From the NCBI GenBank assembly GCA_049322715.1, contig JBMOQP010000029.1, positions 15,675-79,674 on the forward strand: a stretch of DNA of 64,000 nt, in the 5' to 3' direction. The DNA comes from Thiofaba sp049322715. GTDB lineage: Bacteria > Pseudomonadota > Gammaproteobacteria > Halothiobacillales > Halothiobacillaceae. A model generated the notes under the pieces. That model was not told the DNA's origin and searched no databases. It saw only the letters and a program-made list of their open reading frames with translations. The position numbers and the translations under genes were made by a program. Below are positions 56,531-64,000 of this stretch, in pieces. Position 1 is the stretch's first letter. Each line of letters begins with the position of its first letter.

Positions 56531-57159
56531 ACGAAGGTTTGCGGGACGGCGTCGAGCGAAGGGCCCATTCCCCCTTGGGGCCGCCCTGGACTGGCCTGTG
56601 GAAGCCGGGTGAATGGGCCAAGGATGGCCCATTCAGCCCCGCCGCGACAGGAAGTCGCGTCGGGGCGGCCCGGCTGGAACAGGTCAGGCCAGGGTTTGCC
56701 CGAAGGGCCGGCCCCTCGGGGGCGTGTTCTTTTGGTTACTTTTCTTGCACGAGCAAGAAAAGTGACTCGCCCGCATGCGATCCGGGCGAGTCGAAGCACT
56801 GGCCTTGAGGCGGGCGAAACAGCCCGCAAGCCTGTCTCAAAGCGGCTTTGAACAACCGTTGAAGGTTGACTTCGCCCGCTTCGAAGCATGGCGCTTCGCC
56901 CTGCTGCTTGCGCACGCGGGCGAGTGACTTTCTTTGCTTGCCCAAAGAAAGTCACCAAAGAAAGGGCACCCCCGCGGGGTCGCCCTTCGGGCAAGCCATG
57001 GCCAGGGTCGCTCCGACCGGGCCGTCCCGACGCGACTTCCTGTCGCGGCGGGACTGAAAGGGCCATCCATGGCCCTTTCACCCGGTCTCCACAACCCCGG
57101 CCATGGCGACCCCAAGGGGGAATGGGCCCTTCGCTCGACGCCGTCCCGCAAACCTTCGT
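56531..57159. repeat. Large inverted repeat with 244-bp arms between hslU and DUF971
   Basis: The 677-bp gap holds no supported gene. The left arm (56531-56774) and right arm (56916-57159) are inverted copies of equal length around a 141-bp spacer. Shared blocks include ACGAAGGTTT/AAACCTTCGT at the outer ends, the GGCGTCGAGCGAAGGGCCCA block and GACAGGAAGTCGCG. Each arm carries an internal hairpin (left GAATGGGCCA/TGGCCCATTC, right GAAAGGGCCAT/ATGGCCCTTTC). Each also has a TTTCTT-rich stem-loop near the spacer (11-bp stems at 56738-56763 and 56926-56953) whose sequences differ while pairing is kept. GCGGGCGAA (56810) and TTCGCCCGC (56871) extend the symmetry inward. Confidence 0.9.
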
Positions 57160-57191
57160 TTCGCAGACTCCGCCACACCGATCAAAAAACC

Positions 57192-57551
57192 ATGTCCCGC
57201 CACCACCCCACCAGCCTCACCCTCCACCGCGCCACCCGCGCCCTCGAAGTCAGCTTCGACGACGGCACCACCTACACCCTCCCCTGCGAATACCTGCGCG
57301 TCTTCTCCCCCTCCGCCGAGGTCCGCGGCCACGGCCTGCCCGAGCCACTGCTGGTCACCGGCAAGCGCGAGGTCAACATCAACGCCATCGAACCGGTCGG
57401 CCAGTACGCGGTGAAACTGATCTTCGACGACGGACACGACAGCGGGCTGTATGATTGGGACTTTCTCTACGCCCTCGGCCGGGACCACGACGCCCAGTGG
57501 GCGCGCTATCTCGAACGGCTGAACGCGGCGGGCAAGACACGGGACGCATGA
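57192..57551 (+). CDS. DUF971 protein (gamma-butyrobetaine hydroxylase-like N-terminal domain)
   Basis: The 119-residue protein consists of the DUF971/GBBH-like_N domain with FDDGTTYTLPCEYLRVFSPSAEV and IFDDGHDSGLYDWDFLYALG. In bacteria this short protein follows hslU or precedes ubiE and has been proposed to act in iron-sulfur or coenzyme handling, but the function is unsettled. The start at 57192 sets the normal length. Its stop overlaps the ubiE start, so it belongs to the ubi operon. Confidence 0.9.
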   Translation: MSRHHPTSLTLHRATRALEVSFDDGTTYTLPCEYLRVFSPSAEVRGHGLPEPLLVTGKREVNINAIEPVGQYAVKLIFDDGHDSGLYDWDFLYALGRDHDAQWARYLERLNAAGKTRDA

Positions 57552-58297
57552 TGAGCAAAGACTCAACGGATTTCGGCTTCCGCCGCGTGGCGGTGGACGA
57601 GAAGGCCAGGCTGGTGCGCGGGGTGTTCGACTCCGTGGCCGGCAAGTACGATCTGATGAACGACTTGATGTCGTTCGGCATCCATCGCCTGTGGAAGCGC
57701 ATCACCCTCTCGCGCACCGGCCTGCGCCCGGGCATGCGCGCGCTCGACCTCGCCGGCGGCACCGGGGACCTGTCCGCCGGCATGCTCAGGCAGGTCGGGC
57801 GCGACGGGCTGGTGGTGCTGTCCGACATCAATGCGGAGATGCTCACCCGTGGCCGCGACCGCCTGATCAACGACGGTTTCGGCGCCGAGGCACAGACCGC
57901 GCAGGTCAACGCGGAGATGATCCCGTTCGCCGACAACAGCTTCGATGCCGTCACCATCGGCTTCGGCCTGCGCAACGTCACCCATAAGGAGCAGGCGCTC
58001 GCCGAGATGCTGCGCGTGCTCAAACCGGGCGGCCGCGCGCTGGTGCTGGAGTTCTCCCACCCGCGCCACGACCTCATGAAGAAGGTCTACGATCTCTACT
58101 CCTTCAAGGCCCTGCCGCTGATGGGCCGGCTTGTCGCGGGCGACGCGGAGAGCTACCAGTACCTGGCCGAGTCGATCCGCATGCACCCGGACCAGGACAC
58201 GCTCAAGGGCATGATGGAAGCCGCGGGCTTCATGCGCTGCGACTATCTCAACATGAGCGATGGCATCGTCGCCCTGCACTGGGGCTTCAAGGCGTGA
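57548..58297 (+). CDS. ubiE: Ubiquinone/menaquinone biosynthesis C-methyltransferase
   Basis: UbiE carries out the C-methylation of the quinone ring with S-adenosylmethionine. The 249-residue protein has VFDSVAGKYDLMNDLMSFGIHR (family motif around 27-48), the SAM motif ALDLAGGTGDL and FGLRNVTHKEQALAEMLRVLKPGG. The start is at the first of two tandem ATGs (57548), and the stop overlaps the ubiJ GTG start. Confidence 0.96.
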   Translation: MMSKDSTDFGFRRVAVDEKARLVRGVFDSVAGKYDLMNDLMSFGIHRLWKRITLSRTGLRPGMRALDLAGGTGDLSAGMLRQVGRDGLVVLSDINAEMLTRGRDRLINDGFGAEAQTAQVNAEMIPFADNSFDAVTIGFGLRNVTHKEQALAEMLRVLKPGGRALVLEFSHPRHDLMKKVYDLYSFKALPLMGRLVAGDAESYQYLAESIRMHPDQDTLKGMMEAAGFMRCDYLNMSDGIVALHWGFKA

Positions 58298-58926
58298 CAC
58301 CCGAGCTTGCCGAACTCTCGCGGCTTGCCCTGGAGCGGGCCCTCAACGCCGCGCTGGAGGCCGATCCGGCCACCCGCGCCGGCCTGCGCGGGCTGGCCGG
58401 CAAGCGCATTCGCTTCGAGCTTAGGGGCTTGTTCGATCTCGACCTGCTCGTGCCGGGCGATGCCCTGGTCGTCGCCGGCCCCGGCCTGGACGAGCCCGAC
58501 GCCACCCTTCGCGCCTCCCCCTTCGGCTTCCTGCGCGCGCGCATGCGCGGCGATCTGATGCACGGCGACATCGAGCTGACCGGCGACAGCCACCTCACTG
58601 TGCGCGCCGCCCGCCTGCTGAGCGGCCTTGCGCCCGACATCGAGATGGCGCTGACCCCATATGTCGGCATGCTGGCCGCCCACCAGGTCGGCCGCCTGTG
58701 GCACGGGATGAGGGACGAGTTGCGCCGCTTCACCGACCACCGCCTGCGGGACGAGGCCGATTACCTGAGGGACGAGGCCGGCCTCGCCCCCCACCGCGCC
58801 GAACTGGAGCCGTGGTTCGATGCCGTCGACCGGGTGCGGGACGGAGTGGACGCGCTGGAGGCGCGCATCCGGCGTCTGGGCGGAGCCCCCCCGATGAACA
58901 CCACACGCACGGACGTGACCCCATGA
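58294..58926 (+). CDS. ubiJ: Ubiquinone biosynthesis accessory factor UbiJ
   Basis: UbiJ is an SCP2-domain lipid-binding scaffold of the soluble Ubi complex. The 210-residue protein has an SCP2-like domain (about 15-115, with FGFLRARMRGDLMHGDIELTGD) and a C-terminal helical region ending in a short coiled coil. The start is GTG at 58294. Overlaps with both ubiE and ubiB (4 bp each) support coupled translation. Confidence 0.92.
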   Translation: MTPELAELSRLALERALNAALEADPATRAGLRGLAGKRIRFELRGLFDLDLLVPGDALVVAGPGLDEPDATLRASPFGFLRARMRGDLMHGDIELTGDSHLTVRAARLLSGLAPDIEMALTPYVGMLAAHQVGRLWHGMRDELRRFTDHRLRDEADYLRDEAGLAPHRAELEPWFDAVDRVRDGVDALEARIRRLGGAPPMNTTRTDVTP

Positions 58927-60494
58927 TCCGCCCCCGTCAGCTGCTGCGCCTGTTCACCATCCAGTGGGTCCTGATGCGCCACGGGCTGGACGAACTGCTG
59001 TTCGCCACGCCCTGGTTCAAGCCGCTGCGCTTCATGCTCTGGCTCTCGCCCTGGCGCCTTCTCGGCCGCACCCGCCGCTCGCGCGGAGAGCGCCTGCGCC
59101 TGGCATTGGAGGAGCTGGGACCGATCTTCGTCAAGTTCGGCCAGGCCCTCTCCACCCGCCGCGACCTGCTGCCCGAGGACGTGGCCGACGAACTGGCGAA
59201 ACTGCAGGACCGGGTGCCGCCCTTCCCCGGCACGCAGGCCCGCGCCCTGATCGAGAAGGCGCTCGGCAAGCCGGTCGGCGAGCTGTTCCTCGAGTTCGAC
59301 GAAACCCCGCTCGCCTCCGCCTCCATCGCCCAGGTGCATCCGGCGCGCCTGCCCGACGGCAAGGCCGTGGTGGTCAAGGTGGTGCGCCCCAATATCCTGC
59401 CGGTCATCGAGCGCGACCTCGAGATCCTCCACACCCTCGCCCACCTCGCCGAGAAGGCCTCGCGAGAGGCACGCCGCCTGCATCCGGCGGACGTGGTCGA
59501 CGAGTTCGACAAGACCCTGCACGACGAACTCGACCTCGTGCGCGAGGCGGCCAACTGCGGCCAGCTGGCGCGTCATTTCGTCGGCTCCCGGCTGCTGTAC
59601 GTGCCGGAGGTGTACTGGGCCTACATCCAGCCGAACGTGATGGTGCAGGAGCGCATCCACGGCATACCGGTCAGCGACCTCGCCGCCCTGCGCGCGGCGG
59701 GCATCGACATGAAGGCCCTGGCGGAGCGCGGGGTGGAGATCTTCTTCACCCAGGTGTTCACGCACAACTTCTTCCACGCCGACATGCATCCGGGCAACAT
59801 CTTCGTCTCCCCCGAGACGCCCGCCACGCCGCGCTACATGGCGGTCGACTTCGGCATCATGGGCGCCCTCACCCCGGAGGACCAGCGCTACCTCGCGGAG
59901 AATTTCCACGCCTTCTTCAACCGCGACTACCGCCGGGTGGCCGAGCTGCACATCGAATCCGGCTGGGTGCCGGCCCATACGCGGGTGAACGAGTTCGAGG
60001 CCGCGATCCGCACCGTCAGCGAGCCGATCTTTCAGCGCCCGCTGCGCGAGATCTCCTTCGGCCACTTCCTGCTGCGCCTGTTCCAGACCGCGCGCCGCTT
60101 CGACATGGAGGTGCAGCCACAGCTGGTGCTGCTGCAGAAGACGCTGCTGAACGTGGAGGGGCTGGGGCGCCAGCTCTACCCGGACCTCGACCTGTGGACC
60201 ACCGCCAAGCCATTCATCGAGCGCTGGATGCGCGAGCGGATCGGCCCGAAGGCCGCGCTGAACAAGCTGCGCGAGGAGCTTCCACGCGCGCTCGCCCTGC
60301 TTCCCGAGCTGCCGCGCCTGACCCACGAGGCCCTGAGCGCGCAGAAGAGACAGGCGGAACTGCTGGAGCGCCAGGCACAGGAAATCCACGCCCTGCGGGG
60401 AGCGATGGAGCGTGCTCGCCGCATCGGCCTGCAACTGACCCTGCTTGCCGTCACGGCCATCCTCCTGGCCCTGGCCCTGCGCTGGATGGTTTGA
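58923..60494 (+). CDS. ubiB: Ubiquinone biosynthesis regulatory kinase-like ATPase UbiB
   Basis: UbiB is an atypical kinase-fold ATPase (ADCK/COQ8 family) needed for ubiquinone synthesis. The 523-residue protein has the KxGQ motif (FVKFGQALSTRRD), the Ala-rich loop PLASASIAQVH, the invariant Lys in VVVKVVRP, and the catalytic-loop region FHADMHPGNIF followed by AVDFGIMG. A C-terminal membrane helix (LTLLAVTAILLALALRW) anchors it. Confidence 0.96.
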   Translation: MIRPRQLLRLFTIQWVLMRHGLDELLFATPWFKPLRFMLWLSPWRLLGRTRRSRGERLRLALEELGPIFVKFGQALSTRRDLLPEDVADELAKLQDRVPPFPGTQARALIEKALGKPVGELFLEFDETPLASASIAQVHPARLPDGKAVVVKVVRPNILPVIERDLEILHTLAHLAEKASREARRLHPADVVDEFDKTLHDELDLVREAANCGQLARHFVGSRLLYVPEVYWAYIQPNVMVQERIHGIPVSDLAALRAAGIDMKALAERGVEIFFTQVFTHNFFHADMHPGNIFVSPETPATPRYMAVDFGIMGALTPEDQRYLAENFHAFFNRDYRRVAELHIESGWVPAHTRVNEFEAAIRTVSEPIFQRPLREISFGHFLLRLFQTARRFDMEVQPQLVLLQKTLLNVEGLGRQLYPDLDLWTTAKPFIERWMRERIGPKAALNKLREELPRALALLPELPRLTHEALSAQKRQAELLERQAQEIHALRGAMERARRIGLQLTLLAVTAILLALALRWMV

Positions 60495-60495
60495 G

Positions 60496-60620
60496 CGGAT
60501 GCCAGCCATCCTTGGCTGGCCCCCTACGGGCTCGCCTCTCGGCGATTCCCGATATGTTCCCGACAAATCGGTCCTGTCGGACATGGATGGCCGATAATCC
60601 CCTTGGGATTCGGCTGTCGA
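60496..60620. repeat. Hairpin repeat between ubiB and the second GGDEF-EAL gene
   Basis: GCCAGCCA and TGGCTGGC flank TCCT at 60501-60520. CCGATATGT (60549-60557) and ACAAATCGG (60563-60571) form a 9-bp stem with one mismatch. A degraded CATGGATG hairpin follows at about 60577-60595. It is the inverted counterpart of 51796-51870. Confidence 0.85.
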
Positions 60621-60731
60621 GGGCCAGGCGGCGTTGTTCGGGCCGGACCGCCCCATTTCCCTGATTGCGGCGCGGGCTTGCTGTAACGTATCCTCCCTGC
60701 GCACCAACGTTCCTGCGCAAGTGGTGCCTGG

Positions 60732-63539
60732 ATGCCCGCAATCATCCAATGCTGGCGCGGCCTGAGCCTGCGCAACCAGCTTCTCGTCAGCCTCACGCTC
60801 GCGGCTGCCCTGCTTCTTCTCGTGCTTGGCTGGTGGACCAGCGGACAGGGCCGAGCCGTGGTCGAACGCTGCCGCGGCCTGCTGCTGCAGAACAGCGCGA
60901 ACCACCTGGCGGACAAGCTGGCCAGCGGCCTGAACCAGCGCTCGCGAGAGATCGGGCTGATCGCCAGTCTCCCCCAACTGCGCGACCCGAACGCCTCCGC
61001 CGCGGAAAAGCGCGTGCTGCTCGACGAGCTCAAGCGCGCCTACCCGCTCTACGCATGGATCGGGCTCACCGACCCACAAGGCAACGTCATCGCCGGCAGC
61101 GAAGGACTGCTCGAAGGCAAGACCGTGGCCAAGCGGGCCTGGTTCCTCGAGGGACTGCAAGGACCGCATGTCGGGGACGTGCATGACGCCGTGCTGCTGG
61201 CGAAGATCCTGCCCAAACCCCAGATCGACCCTCTCCCCCTGCGGCTGGCCGACATCGCAAGCCCGGTCCGCGATGCCGACGGCAGGAGCATCGGCGTGCT
61301 GTGCGGCCACCTGAGTTGGGACTGGTCCTACATGGTGCGCAACGCGCTGATGGAGGGGACGGGGTTCGGCCACGGCGAAAGCATCGACATCTTCGTGCTC
61401 AACAAGATGGGCAACATCCTGGTCGGCACCCCCGAGATCCCACCGAGCGCCCGCGTGCTGGACTTCGAGAGCGTGCAGCTCGCCATGCTCGGCGACACCG
61501 GCTCGCGGGTGGAGACCTGGCCGGATGGCCGGCGCTATGTCACCGCCTATGCCCAGGCCAGGGGGGCGGAAGGCTACCCCAGCGCGGACTGGATCATCCT
61601 CGCCCGCGAGCCGGTCGAGGAGGCCTATGCGGTCGCGGACCAGCTCAACCGCGCCATCCTGCTCGCCTCCGGGGGCGCCTTCGCCTTGTTCCTGCTGCTG
61701 CTCACCCTGCAGGTTCGGCGGATCACCGCCCCGCTCGAGCGCATATCGGGCCATGCCCAGGCCATCGCGAGCGGTGCCAGCATCCACTCCCTGCCCAGGA
61801 CCGGTGGCACGCGTGAGGTCACGCGCCTGACCGATGCCCTCGACACCATGCTGCGCTCGCTCGACAACCAGCGGGCCGAACTGAGCATGGCAGCCAAGGT
61901 CTTCGAGCACAGCCACGAGGGCATCATGATCACCGATGCAACCGCCCGCGTGCTGCGCGTCAACCCGGCCTTCCAGGAGATCACCGGCTTCCATCCGGAC
62001 GAATGCATCGGCAACCGGCCTTCCTGCCTGAAGTCCGGGCTTCATGATGACGCGTTCTACGAGAGGCTGTGGGCCGCATTGAAGGATGCGGGGCAGTGGC
62101 GCGGGGAGATCTGGAACCGCCGCAAGAACGGCGAGGTCTACCCTGAGTGGCTGGCCATCAGCGCCGTGCGGGATGGCCACGGCGAGATCACCCACTACAT
62201 CGGTGTCTTCACCGACATCACCGAACGCAAGGCGCAGGAGGAACGCATCGCCCACCTCGCCCACCATGACGCGCTCACCGACCTGCCCAACCGCCTGCTG
62301 CTGCATGACCGCCTGAACATCGCCCTCGAACATGCGCGCGATCGCCAGGGACGCCTGGCCGTGCTGTTCATCGACCTGGACATGTTCAAACACATCAACG
62401 ACACCCTTGGGCATATCCAGGGGGACCAGCTGCTGGTGCAGGTGGCCCGGCGCCTGCGAGCCCTGACGCCTGCCATCGACACGGTGGCGCGCATGGGGGG
62501 CGACGAATTCGTCATGCTGGTGCGCGGCGATGCCGACGATGCCTCACGCCGCGCGCAGACCATCCTGAGCGCCCTTCTCGCCCCCTTCGAGATCGCCGGG
62601 CGCAGCATGCACATCACCACCAGCATCGGCATCAGCCTCTACCCGGAGGATGCCGACAATCCCGATGACCTGCTGCGCCACGCCGACGTGGCCCTGTACC
62701 AGGCCAAGCAGAGCCGTAACGCCTTCCGATTCCATACCGAAAGCATGACCCGTCATGCGGAGGAGCGCCTGCGTCTGGAGCAAGCCCTGCGCGAGGCCAT
62801 CGACCGGGAGCAGTTCCAACTGGCCTACCAGCCGCAGCTGAACCTGCGCGACGGCAAGGTGATCGGCGCCGAGGCACTGATCCGCTGGCCGCATCCCGAG
62901 CTCGGTCCCATCCCTCCGGGGCGGTTCATCCCGCTGGCCGAGGAGATCGGGGTCATCGGCAGCATCGGCGACTGGGTACTGCGCACCGCCTGCCGGCAGA
63001 TGCAGGCCTGGCGCGAGGCGCGTGGCGTGGGTTGGCGCGTGGCGGTCAACCTGTCGATCGCCCAGTTGGAGAACGAGCACTGCATCAGGATCGTCCAGCG
63101 GGCCCTGAACGAGAGCGGCCTGCCCGTGGAAGCCCTCGAGATCGAGGTCACCGAGAGCATGATGATGACGGACAACCCGATGGTGCGGGGCAACCTCGAC
63201 CGCCTGCGCGGGCTGGGCATCAAGATCGCGCTGGACGACTTCGGCACCGGCTACTCGAACCTCGGCTACCTCGCCGACATGCCGATCGACATCCTCAAGA
63301 TCGACAAGCGCTTCGTCGACACCGTCACCCAGTCGGGCAAGGGCGACGCCGTGGCGCGCCTGATCATCCAGATGGCCGAGGAACTCGGCTTCGCCACCCT
63401 TGCGGAAGGGGTGGAACGCGCCGACCAGGCCGAGGCACTGGCCCGCCTGGGCTGCCATTTCGTGCAGGGCTACCACTTCGCCCGGCCGCTGCCGCCCGAG
63501 GAGATCGAGGCGCGCTATCTGGCGGGGGGCGGCACTTAA
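60732..63539 (+). CDS. Membrane dCACHE-HAMP-PAS-GGDEF-EAL protein
   Basis: The 935-residue inner-membrane protein has helix 1 (about 18-36), a dCACHE-like periplasmic sensor (about 40-295, with YAWIGLTDPQGNVIAGSEG), helix 2 (about 305-327) and HAMP (328-380). A PAS domain (about 390-500), a GGDEF domain (intact GGDEF near 589) and an EAL domain (intact EALIRW near 714, DDFGTGYSNL) follow. There is no RxxD inhibitory site before GGDEF. It may make or degrade c-di-GMP; the architecture suggests a ligand-regulated bifunctional enzyme. It stands alone between repeat blocks. Confidence 0.93.
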   Translation: MPAIIQCWRGLSLRNQLLVSLTLAAALLLLVLGWWTSGQGRAVVERCRGLLLQNSANHLADKLASGLNQRSREIGLIASLPQLRDPNASAAEKRVLLDELKRAYPLYAWIGLTDPQGNVIAGSEGLLEGKTVAKRAWFLEGLQGPHVGDVHDAVLLAKILPKPQIDPLPLRLADIASPVRDADGRSIGVLCGHLSWDWSYMVRNALMEGTGFGHGESIDIFVLNKMGNILVGTPEIPPSARVLDFESVQLAMLGDTGSRVETWPDGRRYVTAYAQARGAEGYPSADWIILAREPVEEAYAVADQLNRAILLASGGAFALFLLLLTLQVRRITAPLERISGHAQAIASGASIHSLPRTGGTREVTRLTDALDTMLRSLDNQRAELSMAAKVFEHSHEGIMITDATARVLRVNPAFQEITGFHPDECIGNRPSCLKSGLHDDAFYERLWAALKDAGQWRGEIWNRRKNGEVYPEWLAISAVRDGHGEITHYIGVFTDITERKAQEERIAHLAHHDALTDLPNRLLLHDRLNIALEHARDRQGRLAVLFIDLDMFKHINDTLGHIQGDQLLVQVARRLRALTPAIDTVARMGGDEFVMLVRGDADDASRRAQTILSALLAPFEIAGRSMHITTSIGISLYPEDADNPDDLLRHADVALYQAKQSRNAFRFHTESMTRHAEERLRLEQALREAIDREQFQLAYQPQLNLRDGKVIGAEALIRWPHPELGPIPPGRFIPLAEEIGVIGSIGDWVLRTACRQMQAWREARGVGWRVAVNLSIAQLENEHCIRIVQRALNESGLPVEALEIEVTESMMMTDNPMVRGNLDRLRGLGIKIALDDFGTGYSNLGYLADMPIDILKIDKRFVDTVTQSGKGDAVARLIIQMAEELGFATLAEGVERADQAEALARLGCHFVQGYHFARPLPPEEIEARYLAGGGT

Positions 63540-63547
63540 CAGCAACT

Positions 63548-63579
63548 GTTGAAAAAGGGCTTTCCTGCCCTTTTTCAAC
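63548..63579 (+). terminator. Terminator after the second GGDEF-EAL gene
   Basis: GTTGAAAAAGGGC and GCCCTTTTTCAAC form a 13-bp stem with a 6-base loop, 9 bp after the stop. The T5 run lies inside the stem, so it could act as an intrinsic terminator. Confidence 0.75.
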
Positions 63580-63603
63580 TCGGCTGATCCCTCCTTTCAG
63601 GCG

Positions 63604-63790
63604 CTTCCGGCATCCCTGCCGGAAGGCCCTTTGGGCTTCAGCCTTCGAGAGCGTCGCGAAGTGAATTTTCTCGAGGGCCGTACCCGCAAGGGCTTCCGAC
63701 ATGGATGTCGGCTCTCGACGGCCGTATCCCGCAGGGGCTTCGGCCATGGATGGCCGAAGGGACTTCGATCCGGGACCATGGGACCGAGAG
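63604..63790. repeat. Cluster of hairpin elements near the right edge
   Basis: This part of the 330-bp gap holds no gene. CTTCCGGCA/TGCCGGAAG surrounds TCCC (63604-63625). CCGACAT/ATGTCGG surrounds GG (63696-63711). CTTCGGCCAT/ATGGCCGAAG surrounds GG (63738-63759, perfect 10-bp stem). The two CATGGATG units are tandem, each led by GGCCGTA-CCCGCAAGGGC-like sequence, as at 8263-8366. Confidence 0.88.
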
Positions 63791-63817
63791 GAGGGACCCG
63801 CGACGACCTCCGAACAT

Positions 63818-63869
63818 CAATCACCTAGCGTGATTGATGTTCGTGCAAGGGTGTTTTTCAACACCCTTG
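63818..63869. repeat. Two further perfect hairpins before the edge gene
   Basis: CATCAATCAC and GTGATTGATG flank CTAGC (about 63818-63842), and CAAGGGTGTT and AACACCCTTG flank TTTC (about 63846-63869). The second abuts the stop codon of the minus-strand gene and may stabilise or end its transcript, although no T-tract follows. Confidence 0.75.
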
Positions 63870-64000
63870 TTAATCCGCCTGAGGATGCAAGGCCTGCCAC
63901 TCCGCCCAAAGCCGGTCGAAGCTGCGGTCCATCATGCCCTCCACCGCGGGGTCCTTGAGAATGCTGGAGGGCAGCCAGCGCCACTGGCCGGCGAAATAGA
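63870..64000 (-). CDS. 3' end of an unidentified minus-strand gene (cut by window edge)
   Basis: Reading from the right edge, 42 sense codons end in TAA at 63872-63870. The encoded C-terminus contains GQWRWLPSSILKDP, MMDRSFDRLWAEW and ends HPQAD. It is hydrophilic with several tryptophans. I do not recognise the family; the rest of the gene lies outside the window. Confidence 0.55.
   Translation of the reverse strand, partial: YFAGQWRWLPSSILKDPAVEGMMDRSFDRLWAEWQALHPQAD

Noticed and set aside
56026..57081. Frames of 100-350 codons within the hslU-DUF971 inverted repeat on both strands
   Set aside because: They translate the repeat arms, contain motifs that recur as mirrored versions of each other, and lack ribosome binding sites and domains.
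58761..62414. 1217-codon open frame on the minus strand across ubiB and the GGDEF-EAL gene
   Set aside because: It spans two real genes and a repeat block, has no domain and reflects the absence of AT-rich stops in GC-rich DNA.

Overview
The window is chromosomal DNA of a GC-rich gammaproteobacterium. Evidence for this is the ftsY-ftsE-ftsX-rpoH order, the pilMNOPQ-aroK-aroB-(SPOR protein)-gltB block, dapF-DUF484-xerC, hslV-hslU-DUF971-ubiE-ubiJ-ubiB, and an rpoD gene followed by a CAU-anticodon tRNA. A full cbb3 oxidase locus with its assembly genes, ubiquinone genes and type IV pilus genes points to a microaerobic or aerobic respiring, surface-active bacterium, possibly from the Chromatiales/Ectothiorhodospiraceae side. 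The species cannot be named from the sequence alone.

Layout. 1-5.4 kb (minus): a lipoprotein cut by the window edge, a 2-Cys peroxiredoxin, a 2[4Fe-4S] ferredoxin, then coaD, rsmD and a pair of M16 peptidase-family proteins. 5.5-9.3 kb (plus): ftsY, ftsE, ftsX and rpoH, the last under a perfect CIRCE operator. 9.4-18 kb (minus): ccoNOQP, ccoG, a FixH-like gene, ccoI, ccoS and an unlabelled 32-codon membrane peptide gene. 18.2-21.5 kb: bioC, bioH, plsY, tsaD. 21.6-25 kb (plus): rpsU, yqeY-like, gltD, hemE. 25-28.1 kb (minus): an unknown gene and mrcA. 28.3-43.4 kb (plus): pilMNOPQ, a large Ig-like lipoprotein, aroK, aroB, a DamX-like SPOR protein and gltB. 43.7-51.8 kb (plus): dnaG, rpoD, a tRNA, a phosphonate-binding-like lipoprotein and a membrane GGDEF-EAL protein. 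52-60.5 kb (plus): dapF, DUF484, xerC, hslVU, DUF971, ubiE, ubiJ, ubiB. 60.7-63.5 kb (plus): a second membrane GGDEF-EAL protein. The right edge holds the 3' end of a minus-strand gene.

Almost every gene is core housekeeping. The unusual content is a dispersed family of small structured DNA elements that fills most of the larger intergenic gaps. Their hairpins have stems that differ between copies yet stay perfectly paired, around a near-constant tip (CAT-GG-ATG, or CATCCCTG, CATGAATG and close variants). Copies of the same elements also sit in frame inside three conserved genes: pilQ (signal-peptide region), dnaG (inter-domain linker) and xerC (C-terminal tail). Two 244-bp arms form a large inverted repeat between hslU and the DUF971 gene. 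No transposase, integrase (other than XerC), CRISPR array, prophage or rRNA was seen.

Other points worth attention are the CIRCE site in front of rpoH rather than groE or dnaK, the 32-residue membrane peptide following ccoS, the Big_1-type lipoprotein between pilQ and aroK, and the splitting of two usually compact groups (rpsU from dnaG-rpoD, gltD from gltB).
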